From NCBI GenBank assembly GCA_039565995.1, contig CP154795.1, positions 1,240,001 through 1,304,000 on the forward strand: a DNA stretch of 64,000 nt. Reading direction: 5' to 3'. Source of the DNA: Propionibacteriaceae bacterium ZF39 (GTDB taxonomy: Bacteria > Actinomycetota > Actinomycetes > Propionibacteriales > Propionibacteriaceae). The notes beneath the pieces were generated by a model. The model searched no databases. It worked only from the letters and a program-made list of their open reading frames with translations, and had not been told where the DNA came from. Positions 54,852-62,432 of this stretch are shown here, in pieces. Every line of letters begins with the position of its first letter. Positions within the stretch are counted from its first letter, which is position 1. Both the position numbers and the translations under genes were made by a program.

Positions 54852-54939
54852 GATTCTCCTCGATCTCGTGAGTCGCGGACCACCCTAACGCCGACGTTCG
54901 ACGACCGGACAGGTCGGTCGGGTCTGCCAGACTGTCGGG

Positions 54940-56097
54940 GTGTCTGAACCCCGCTCCTTCGTCGTCGGCATCATCGGTGGCGGCCAGTTGGCCCGCATGA
55001 TGTACGCCGCGTCCGTCTCGCTCGGCATCACCGTCCGCCTGCTCGCGGAGGGGCCGGAGGTGAGCGCCGCCCAGGTGGTGCGCGATGTGACAGTGGGGGA
55101 TTACACCGACCCCGAGACCGTGCGCACGTTCGCCGAGGGATGTGACGTGATCACCTTCGATCACGAGCACGTGCCGACGAGCATCCTGCACGACCTCGAG
55201 GCGGCCGGCGTCCAGGTGCGGCCCGGGCCCGATGCGCTCGTGCACGCCCAGGACAAGGCGGTCATGCGCCGGAGATTGAGCGAGGCCGGCGTACCCTGCC
55301 CGGCCTGGCGGGTGGTCGCGCATGCGTCGGAGCTCCAGGCGTTCGCCGCGGATCTCGGCGGCTATCCGGTCGTCGCCAAGGCCGCCCGGGGCGGTTATGA
55401 CGGCAAGGGCGTCTGGAAGATCGACTCCGATGCCGATGCGGTCGAGTTGTTCGAGGGAATCACGGACGGCGTACCCGTCGTCGCCGAGGAATTCGTCGAC
55501 TTCGCCCGCGAACTCTCAGCCCTCGTCGTGCGGTCCCCATCCGGCCAGGCGGTGGCGTACCCCGTTTCGGAATCCGTCCAGACCGGTGGCATCTGCACCG
55601 AAACCGTGACCCCGGCCCCCGAGCTGACCGAGGAGCAGGCGATGGCGGCGCAGAAGCTCGCGCTCGGAGTGGCGCAGGAGCTCGGAGTCGTTGGGATGCT
55701 GGCCGTCGAACTGATGCAGCGCCGCGACGGTTCCGTGGTCGTCAACGAACTCGCCATGCGGCCCCACAACACGGGCCACTGGACCATCGACGGGTCCCAT
55801 ACGTCCCAGTTCGAGAACCACCTGCGCGCGGTGGTCGACCTGCCGCTCGGGGACCCGACCCCGCGGGCGCGCTGGACCGTCATGGCCAACGTACTCGGCG
55901 GATCGGTGGCCGATCTGCCCTCCGCGCTGCTGCACTGCTTCGCGCGTGATCGACGGCTGCGGGCTGAGCTGTACGGCAAGGAGGTCAGGCCCGGTCGTAA
56001 AGTCGGTCACGTGAATGCGTTCGGCGACGACCTCGACGAGGTACGCCGGCGCGCGCGGCATGCGGCGGACTATCTGATGGGGATCGAGGAAGCATGA
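54940..56097 (+). CDS. purK: N5-carboxyaminoimidazole ribonucleotide synthase
   Basis: A 385-residue ATP-grasp enzyme of purine synthesis, joining bicarbonate to [43 protein letters not shown] and [18 protein letters not shown] are family blocks. The GTG start follows a CAGACT hexamer by 6 nt. The stop overlaps the purE start by ATGA, so the two enzymes that handle the unstable N5-CAIR are co-translated. Confidence 0.96.
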   Translation: MSEPRSFVVGIIGGGQLARMMYAASVSLGITVRLLAEGPEVSAAQVVRDVTVGDYTDPETVRTFAEGCDVITFDHEHVPTSILHDLEAAGVQVRPGPDALVHAQDKAVMRRRLSEAGVPCPAWRVVAHASELQAFAADLGGYPVVAKAARGGYDGKGVWKIDSDADAVELFEGITDGVPVVAEEFVDFARELSALVVRSPSGQAVAYPVSESVQTGGICTETVTPAPELTEEQAMAAQKLALGVAQELGVVGMLAVELMQRRDGSVVVNELAMRPHNTGHWTIDGSHTSQFENHLRAVVDLPLGDPTPRARWTVMANVLGGSVADLPSALLHCFARDRRLRAELYGKEVRPGRKVGHVNAFGDDLDEVRRRARHAADYLMGIEEA

Positions 56098-56639
56098 GTC
56101 CACTCAACGCCAGGCGGGGCATCGTGAAACAGGGTGATGAGCGCGCCCGGGTCGGGATCGTCATGGGGTCGGATTCCGACTGGCCCACCATGGAGGCGGC
56201 GGCGCAGGCCCTGAAGGAGTTCGGCATCGCGTTCGAGGCGGACGTGGTGTCGGCCCACCGCATGCCCACCGAGATGATCGACTACGGCCGCACCGCCCAT
56301 GAGCGGGGCCTCGAGGTGATCATCGCCGGTGCGGGTGGCGCTGCCCACCTGCCGGGGATGCTGGCTGCGGTGACGCCGCTGCCGGTGATCGGCGTACCCG
56401 TGCCGCTGAAATATCTCGACGGCATGGACTCATTGCTGTCGATCGCGCAGATGCCGGCGGGCGTACCCGTCGCGACCGTCGCCATCGGCAACGCCCGCAA
56501 CGCGGGCCTGTTGGCGGTGAGGATCCTGGCGACCGGAGACTCCGGGTTGACCAGGCGCATGGTGGAGTTCCAGGACGAGTTGCGCGCAGCAGCCCAGGCC
56601 AAGGGCGAGAAGGTGCGCGCCGCGACGAACGGCGCCTGA
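56094..56639 (+). CDS. purE: N5-CAIR mutase
   Basis: A 181-residue class I PurE converting N5-CAIR to CAIR. The substrate loop [15 protein letters not shown] and [12 protein letters not shown] motifs are complete. The first 18 residues precede the usual family start, so an internal GTG/ATG start is possible, but ATG 56094 overlaps purK and is preferred. It is followed 5 nt later by the EI24 gene. Confidence 0.95.
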   Translation: MSPLNARRGIVKQGDERARVGIVMGSDSDWPTMEAAAQALKEFGIAFEADVVSAHRMPTEMIDYGRTAHERGLEVIIAGAGGAAHLPGMLAAVTPLPVIGVPVPLKYLDGMDSLLSIAQMPAGVPVATVAIGNARNAGLLAVRILATGDSGLTRRMVEFQDELRAAAQAKGEKVRAATNGA

Positions 56640-56644
56640 TCCGC

Positions 56645-57463
56645 ATGGCACGAGGGGCGACCGGACGTTCGGGCGGGGTCGGTGGCGTGTTCACCGGGAT
56701 CGGGCTGTTGGCCCGGGGCCTCGGTCTCGTGCTGGCCCGGCCGAAGCTGTTCTGGCTGGGCATGATCCCGCCGCTCATCACGTCGGTGCTCATGGTCGTG
56801 CTGCTGGTAATGCTCGGCATGAACCTCGGCAGCATCGTCGACGCCCTGACCGGTTTCACCCAGGCCTGGGGCGATGTGGGATCGGTCGTGCGGGCGGTGG
56901 TCGGGGTGGTGCTCGTCGGGGCCGCGGTGCTGCTGATGGTGCTCACGTTCACCACGATCACCCTGGCGCTCGGCGATCCGATCTATGAGCAGATCTCCCG
57001 GCGCGTGGACGCCGAGTTCGGGCCGTTGCCGCCGGAGCCCTCCGAGCCGGTGGGGGCGATGGTCGGGAGAGTGGTACGCCAGTCCGGCGCGACCATCGGT
57101 CTGTCGCTGCTGGTCGCCGTGGGGTGCTTCGCGGTTGGGCTCATCCCCGTGGTCGGGAGTGTGCTCGCAGCCGTGTCGTCGGCGTTGCTGGGCGGCCGTC
57201 TGATGGTGCGTGAGATCACCGGCCCGGCTCTCGAGAGGCGAGGCCTGCTCGAGACCGCCGATCGCCGGCCGGTGCTTCAGGGCCACGGCGCGATGATGCT
57301 CGGATTCGGGGTGCCCGTCTTCTGGTTGTTGTCGATTCCGGGTGTGGCGGTGTTGGTGTTTCCGGCGGCCGTGGCGGGTGCCACTCTGCTCGTGCGGCGG
57401 ATGCGGGGCGAGGACACGGGGCCTGGGGCGGGGCGTACCGAAAAGGGCGGACGAGGGAAATAG
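56645..57463 (+). CDS. EI24/CysZ-like membrane protein
   Basis: A 272-residue protein with about four to five membrane helices. GLGLVLARPKLFWLGMIPPLI and the conserved DPIYEQISRRVDAEFG segment between helices mark the EI24 family. The charged tail after residue 250 is cytoplasmic. CysZ relatives take up sulfate, but actinobacterial members are not assigned. It probably shares a transcript with purKE. Confidence 0.83.
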   Translation: MARGATGRSGGVGGVFTGIGLLARGLGLVLARPKLFWLGMIPPLITSVLMVVLLVMLGMNLGSIVDALTGFTQAWGDVGSVVRAVVGVVLVGAAVLLMVLTFTTITLALGDPIYEQISRRVDAEFGPLPPEPSEPVGAMVGRVVRQSGATIGLSLLVAVGCFAVGLIPVVGSVLAAVSSALLGGRLMVREITGPALERRGLLETADRRPVLQGHGAMMLGFGVPVFWLLSIPGVAVLVFPAAVAGATLLVRRMRGEDTGPGAGRTEKGGRGK

Positions 57464-57507
57464 GCGGAGTCCTACCCAAGCTCGCTACTGGTCAGTAGGG
57501 TTGGCGC

Positions 57508-58680
57508 ATGACGGACTTCAGCGACATGTATCGCCCTACCGAGGACCACGACATGTTCCGCGCGGCGATCAGGGAGATCGCCGAGGAGAAAATTGCCCCG
57601 GCGGCTGCCGAGGTCGACGAAAAGGCCGAGTTCCCGCGCGTGGCGTGGGAGGCCCTGCGAGCGGGAGATTTCCACGCGCCGCACATCCCCGAGGAGTACG
57701 ACGGCGTCGGCGCCGATGCCCTCGCCACGGTGATCATCATCGAGGAGATCGCCCGCGCGTGTGCGTCTTCGTCGTTGATCCCGGCGGTCAACAAGCTGGC
57801 AACGGTGCCGCTGCTGCTCGCCGGATCCGATGAGGTCAAGCAGGCTTACCTGCCGCGCGTCGCCCGGGGCGAGGGGATGATGTCGTATTGCCTTTCCGAG
57901 CCGGATGCCGGGTCGGATGTGGCGGGGATGAAGACCCGCGCCGTCGCCGACGGTGACGACTGGGTGCTCAACGGCACCAAGGCGTGGATCACGAACGCGG
58001 GGGAGTCGGAGTGGTACACGGTTTTCGCCTCCACCGACCCCGAGCGCAAGTCCCGGGGCATCTCGTGCTTCGTCGTCGAGAAGGGCGACGAGGGGGTGTC
58101 GTTCGGGGCCAAGGAGAAGAAACTCGGCATCCAGGGCTCACCCACGCGCCAGGTCATCTTCGACAACGTCCGCATCCCCGGTGATCGGATCGTCGGCGAG
58201 GTCAACCGAGGGTTCTTCACGGCGATGAAAACGCTGGACCACACCCGCGTGACGATCGCTGCCCAGGCCATCGGCATCGCCCAGGGCGCATTGGACTTCG
58301 CACTGGACTACGTCAAGGAGCGCAAGCAGTTCGGCCGCCCCATCGCCGACAACCAGGGCATCCAGTTCATGCTGGCGGACATGGGCATGAAGCTCGAGGC
58401 CGCGCGCCAGCTGACGTACGCCGCGGCGTGCCGCTCCGAGCGTACGGATGAGGACCTGACCTATTTCGGTGCCGCAGCGAAGTGTTTCGCCTCCGATGTC
58501 GCGATGGAGATCACGACCGATGCCGTGCAGCTGCTCGGTGGGTATGGGTACACGCGCGAATATCCTGTCGAGCGCATGATGCGCGATGCCAAGATCACCC
58601 AGATCTATGAGGGCACCAACCAGATCCAGCGCATCGTCATGGGCCGTCAGCTGTTGAACGGGTTGCCGCAGGGGCGGTGA
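57508..58680 (+). CDS. Acyl-CoA dehydrogenase (FadE25-like)
   Basis: A 390-residue FAD enzyme oxidising acyl-CoA to enoyl-CoA. MSYCLSEPDAGSD and WITNAGESEWY bind FAD and substrate; ERKQFGRPIADNQ and the catalytic-base region QLLGGYGYTREYPVERMMRDAKI with IYEGTNQIQR are complete. In M. tuberculosis fadE25 lies next to purE/purK, matching this order. Chain-length preference cannot be read. Repeat DNA starts right after the stop. Confidence 0.93.
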   Translation: MTDFSDMYRPTEDHDMFRAAIREIAEEKIAPAAAEVDEKAEFPRVAWEALRAGDFHAPHIPEEYDGVGADALATVIIIEEIARACASSSLIPAVNKLATVPLLLAGSDEVKQAYLPRVARGEGMMSYCLSEPDAGSDVAGMKTRAVADGDDWVLNGTKAWITNAGESEWYTVFASTDPERKSRGISCFVVEKGDEGVSFGAKEKKLGIQGSPTRQVIFDNVRIPGDRIVGEVNRGFFTAMKTLDHTRVTIAAQAIGIAQGALDFALDYVKERKQFGRPIADNQGIQFMLADMGMKLEAARQLTYAAACRSERTDEDLTYFGAAAKCFASDVAMEITTDAVQLLGGYGYTREYPVERMMRDAKITQIYEGTNQIQRIVMGRQLLNGLPQGR

Positions 58681-59464
58681 TTGTGGGGCGACGCGCCGAA
58701 GGGTTGGGGTCCTGCTGGTGCGGGTTGGCGTGCTATGGAATGGCGCCCGCAGCGGAAGCGCATGGGGCCCTGGCTGTGGTGTAGTTCCGACACTTGGGCC
58801 GCCCCTCCCGGGTGTGTGCACTTCCGGACGTGAATGCGGCGACTTCCCGACGCGTACGCCAGCTTGGGCCCCGGTGTCTGCATCCCCCGACGTGAGGGCC
58901 GGACTTCCCGACGCGTACGCCACCTGCCTCGCTGAGTGCCGCCCACCCTCCAACATCAAGGCCTGGTTCCGACGTGGCTTCTTCCTCACGACATGGCGCA
59001 CGGTCGGGAGGTGGCTCCTATGTCGCAACGTGGGAATGGGCGAGCAGAGTCTCGTGTCTACGAGGTCGGAGTGGACTCGCGGGCGCCGACGGGTCCAGCC
59101 GGATGCGACACAGCGGGGACTGGTGGCTGATGTGCCAAATGGCACGAGTTGGGCTGGGGCGCGCGGTGTCGGGGTGTGCGTCGTGCCATATGGCACGAGT
59201 GGTTCTGTCTCTCGGCGTGTCGGCGTCACCTGAGTCCACCCGGTCCCGGGTCCTCGCACTTCCCGACGTGAATGCGGGGACTCCCCGACGCGTACGCCAG
59301 GTTGGCCCGGGTGTCTGCACCTCCCGACGTGAACGCCGGGACTTCCCGACGCGTACGCCAGCCTGGGCCCAGGTGTGTGCACCTCCCGACGTGAATGCCG
59401 GGACTTCCCGACGCGTACGCCACCTGCCTCGCTGAGTGCCGCCCACCCTCCAACATCAAGGCCT
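58681..59464 (-). repeat. Composite intergenic repeat, family B copies 2 and 3 (copy 3 split by IS element)
   Basis: Gene-free stretch. Units of 61-62 bp start with GACGTG at 58827 and 58889, and again at 59265, 59326 and 59388; each contains TTCCCGACGCGTACGCCA. The last unit of both sets leads into the same segment (CACCTGCCTCGCTGAGTGCC, then ACATCAAGGCCT). The copy at 58.95 kb continues unbroken to 59045. Between the two sets lie palindromes GTGCCAAATGGCAC (59132-59145) and TCGTGCCATATGGCACGA (59181-59198). Read inversely it matches 45.43-46.02 kb. Confidence 0.75.
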
Positions 59465-59494
59465 TGAACCGCCCCGGGTTGCGTGGAGGGCGTG

Positions 59495-60424
59495 TTATCC
59501 CGGAACCGGCTGGTTCTGGGGGTTGACGGCAGCGTAATACGCCGCTTCGTACTCGGTGGGTGGGACGTAGCCGATGCTGCTGTGGAGTCGGCCGGTGTTG
59601 TACCAGTCGACCCACATCAAGGTCGCCAGTTCGAGCTCATCAACGGTCTTGAACGGGCCGTCGATCTTCACACACTCGGCCTTGTACAAACCGATCACCG
59701 ACTCAGCCATCGCATTGTCATAGGAATCGCCCACGGTGCCGATCGAGGCGAGCGCGCCGGCTTCGGCGAGTCGGTCGGCGTAGCGGATCGCCGTGTACTG
59801 AGTGCCGGCATCGCTGTGGTGCACGACCCCACGAGGATCGTGACCGGCACGTTCCCGCACCCACAACGCCATCTCCAACGCATCCAGAGGCAGCTCGGTC
59901 GGCATCCGGTGATGGGTCCGCCAACCAACAATCCGCCGGCTGTACACGTCTGTGACGAACGCAGTGAAACCCATCCCCGACCACGTGGGCACGTAGGTGA
60001 AATCGACGATCCACAGCTGATTCGGCCGAGCAGCGGTGAAATCGCGTTGCACCAGATCCTCTGGGCGGGGCGCGGACGGATCCGACTTCGTAGTGCTGAA
60101 CCGCTTGCCGCGCACCACACCCTGCATCCCATGGGTCCGCATCAACCGCTCCACCTGACAACGCGGCGCCGCGACGCCATCACGCTTCAGCAGGTGCCAC
60201 ATCTTGCGATAGCCCGCCACCCCGCGACCCTTCGTCTTGTCGGCCTGGACCGCTTCGATCTGCTCCCACACATACGCATCCGACAAGGCACGTTTCGACA
60301 CCGGTCGCCGCTTGTGGGCGTAATAGCCAGACGGGGCGATCGGCACACCATGCTCGCTCAGCACACGGCAGATCGGCTCGACCCCGAACCGGTCCCGATG
60401 GTCATCGACGAACGCGACTACCAC
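59495..60424 (-). CDS. IS3-family transposase OrfB (DDE integrase domain)
   Basis: A 309-residue catalytic subunit. An HTH-21-like N-terminal region (GVAGYRKMWHLLKRDGV) precedes the rve integrase core. DDE residues are Asp in WIVDFTYVPT, Asp in VHHSDAGTQYT and Glu in DNAMAESVIGLYK, all intact. The GTG at 60424 overlaps the orfA stop (GTGGTAG), so it is made by coupling or by frameshifting to an OrfAB fusion. It ends 5 bp inside the left terminal repeat. Confidence 0.95.
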   Translation of the reverse strand: MVVAFVDDHRDRFGVEPICRVLSEHGVPIAPSGYYAHKRRPVSKRALSDAYVWEQIEAVQADKTKGRGVAGYRKMWHLLKRDGVAAPRCQVERLMRTHGMQGVVRGKRFSTTKSDPSAPRPEDLVQRDFTAARPNQLWIVDFTYVPTWSGMGFTAFVTDVYSRRIVGWRTHHRMPTELPLDALEMALWVRERAGHDPRGVVHHSDAGTQYTAIRYADRLAEAGALASIGTVGDSYDNAMAESVIGLYKAECVKIDGPFKTVDELELATLMWVDWYNTGRLHSSIGYVPPTEYEAAYYAAVNPQNQPVPG

Positions 60425-60753
60425 GGCAAACGCGGGTCGAGCTCCCGCGCGAAGAAACTCGAAGCCGCCAACAAGATCTCATTCGCCCGCTTCAACTCCC
60501 GCACTTCCTGCTCCAACTCACGGATCTTCCTGGCATCCTCCGTGGTGGTGCCGGGCCGGGTGCCTGCATCAATATCGGCCTGCTTCACCCACCCACGCAG
60601 CGTGTCGGGATTCACCCCCACCCGAGTGCCGATCCGCTTCACCGCCGCGTTCATCGACAACTCCGGATCCTCCAAACGAGCCTCGGCCACAAGCCGCATC
60701 GCCCGCTCCCTCAACTCCTGAGGGTACTTACGTGGTGCTGACATGGTCTGCAT
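60418..60753 (-). CDS. IS3-family transposase OrfA (helix-turn-helix)
   Basis: A 111-residue HTH_Tnp_1 protein: KYPQELRERAMRLV and GVNPDTLRGWVKQAD form the DNA-binding domain, and a leucine-zipper-like helix (RKIRELEQEVRELKRANEIL) follows. ATG at 60741 (MSAPRKYPQ) is an alternative start. It binds the terminal repeats and joins with OrfB for transposition. Confidence 0.93.
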   Translation of the reverse strand: MQTMSAPRKYPQELRERAMRLVAEARLEDPELSMNAAVKRIGTRVGVNPDTLRGWVKQADIDAGTRPGTTTEDARKIRELEQEVRELKRANEILLAASSFFARELDPRLPW

Positions 60754-60796
60754 CCTTCCGTGGAATCAGACCCTCCACGCAACCCGGGGCGGTTCA

Positions 60797-60920
60797 CCTG
60801 GTTCCGACATGGCTTCTTCCTCACGACATGGCGCACGGTCGGGAGGTGGCTCCTATGTCGCAACGTGGGAATGGGCGAGCAGGGTCCGGGCGATCCGACA
60901 ACACGGGTGCCCGAACCCGC
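60797..60920 (-). repeat. Family B repeat, remainder of the copy split by the IS element
   Basis: Bases 60797-60885 continue the segment broken at 59464. They match 58964-59045 almost exactly (GGTTCCGACRTGGCTTCTTC, then GGGAGGTGGCTCCTATGTCG, then GGGCGAGCAG). The match stops near the 3' end of the LCP gene. Confidence 0.85.
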
Positions 60921-62216
60921 CTATTCGCCCGGCTTGCGGATGAACCGGTCGAGGTTGGCGGTGTTGCCGGCGGCGATCTCGGAGAACATCTCCTGGGATT
61001 TCTCCTTGTCCCAGAGCATCGACGACCCGGCCGCGGTGCGGGCGTTGGGATTCGATACGGGCACCATGACCGCAACGCCCTCACCACGCCCGATGGTCAA
61101 CCCGGGACCCGCGAGGCCGACCATGCTCATCAGACCGGTGTCCTGGTCTGTCGTGAGCGACTGGGCGGCGCCCTGGTTGATCTGCCACCAGCGGATCGGG
61201 TTCACGACAGTGGCCGGCGTCGCGGCCTTCTTGATGACGCCCGCGACCATTTCGCGCTGGCGGTTCATGCGGCCGAGGTCGCCGGTGGGGTCGGCGTACC
61301 GCATCCGCACATAACCCAGCGCCGTCACGCCGTCCATGTTCTGGCAGCCGGCCTGGATATCGAGGCGGGAGAACTTGTCCTTGATCGCGGTCTGGGGGCA
61401 CATCTCGATGCCGCCGAGGGCATCGATGACGTTGACGAAGCCACCGAACCCGATCTCCGCGTAGTGATCGACGCGCAGGCCGGTGTTCTGTTCGACGGTC
61501 TGGATGAGCAGGGGAGCGCCGCCGAAGGCGTACGCCGCGTTGATCTTGTTGCGTCCGTGACCGGGGATGGGCACGTAGGAGTCGCGCGGAATCGACACCA
61601 GTGCCGGGCGGCCGCTCGGCGGCACATAGAGCAGCAGCATCGTGTCGGTGCGCTGGCCCTCGATGTCGCCCGTGCCGAGCCGCTTGCGCTCGTCCGGGGT
61701 CAGTCCCTCGCGGGAGTCCGAACCGACAAGGAGCCAGAGGTCACCCGGCTGCTGCGGCGGGCGCTCGCCGCTGGGCATGACGTCTGCCTTGGTGGTCGAG
61801 GACCAGGCATAGATCGGCGTACCGATCGTGAAGATCAGCCACAGCGTCAGGAGCGTCGCCACGAGGGCGAAGAAGTTGCGCACGGGGCGACGACGCTTCC
61901 GGCGTCGGGTGCGCGTGGGTGCGGCCGCCGGGCGCCGCGACTGCGGTTTGGCAGGCGGAGCCGATCGGGACTGCGGTTGGGATCGGGACTGGCGCTGCGC
62001 CTTGGGCGGAGAGGCGGGCGCGACCCGCGTACGCTCCTCGGGCGGGGGCTGGGCAATCCGCGTTCGCTCGGCCGGCTCGGGCTCACCGAATGAGGCCCGC
62101 CTGCGGCCGGACGCATCGCCGGAGGAGCGGGATCGATCGTCGGCGGAGGGCTGACCCTCGCCCCTGTCGGGGGACCGATAGAGCCAGTCCATGTCGTCGT
62201 CGCGGCCGGATGCCAT
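60921..62216 (-). CDS. LytR-CpsA-Psr (LCP) family wall-polymer ligase
   Basis: A 431-residue membrane protein. A cytoplasmic N-terminal region of about 115 residues rich in Arg/Pro/Ser precedes one helix (FFALVATLLTLWLIFTIGTPI) and the extracellular LCP domain. GSDSREG, RTDTMLLLY, SIPRDSYVPIPG, KINAAYAFGG, YVRMRYADPTGDLGRMNRQ are the polyprenyl-phosphate-binding blocks with conserved Arg and Asp. Such enzymes attach teichoic acids, arabinogalactan or capsules to peptidoglycan. It corresponds in position to the LCP gene Rv3267. It is divergent from a second LCP gene. Confidence 0.93.
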   Translation of the reverse strand: MASGRDDDMDWLYRSPDRGEGQPSADDRSRSSGDASGRRRASFGEPEPAERTRIAQPPPEERTRVAPASPPKAQRQSRSQPQSRSAPPAKPQSRRPAAAPTRTRRRKRRRPVRNFFALVATLLTLWLIFTIGTPIYAWSSTTKADVMPSGERPPQQPGDLWLLVGSDSREGLTPDERKRLGTGDIEGQRTDTMLLLYVPPSGRPALVSIPRDSYVPIPGHGRNKINAAYAFGGAPLLIQTVEQNTGLRVDHYAEIGFGGFVNVIDALGGIEMCPQTAIKDKFSRLDIQAGCQNMDGVTALGYVRMRYADPTGDLGRMNRQREMVAGVIKKAATPATVVNPIRWWQINQGAAQSLTTDQDTGLMSMVGLAGPGLTIGRGEGVAVMVPVSNPNARTAAGSSMLWDKEKSQEMFSEIAAGNTANLDRFIRKPGE

Positions 62217-62432
62217 GGCTCAAAGGTACTCAGTCGTCGGTCTCCGGGCACTTCCTCGTGCAGCGCGCGTCGGCCTGCCCCGGATCACCCCCGGGGCTCA
62301 CAGCCGTCGGCGTGGCGTCCCGCGTCGTCCGGTGCGGGGGATCCATACTGAATCGACGATTCTCGGCGTGGTTCCGACAAGCTCCACCACGAGGGTCACC
62401 TTCCCCACCAGCAGTAACGAAAGGCCCGTCCC

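Larger units (their letters stand above)
59465..60796 (-). mobile_element. Complete IS3-family insertion sequence
   Basis: A 1332-bp element with perfect 26-bp terminal inverted repeats at 59465-59490 and 60771-60796, beginning TGAACCGCCCC and ending GGGGCGGTTCA, that is TG...CA as in IS3. It is flanked by a 3-bp target duplication CCT (59462-59464 and 60797-60799). It carries overlapping orfA and orfB on the minus strand. All parts look intact, so the insertion is probably recent. Confidence 0.95.

Noticed and set aside
58138-59382. Long minus-strand frame across the acyl-CoA dehydrogenase end and family B repeats
   Set aside because: It is antisense to a clear gene for half its length and is made of Arg/Pro/Gly-rich translation of repeats. 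Unit lengths of 61 and 62 bp break any peptide periodicity.
58681-60920. Composite transposon formed by family B repeats around the IS element
   Set aside because: The IS has its own ends and target duplication inside one repeat. The repeats carry no transposase ends and do not bracket cargo genes.
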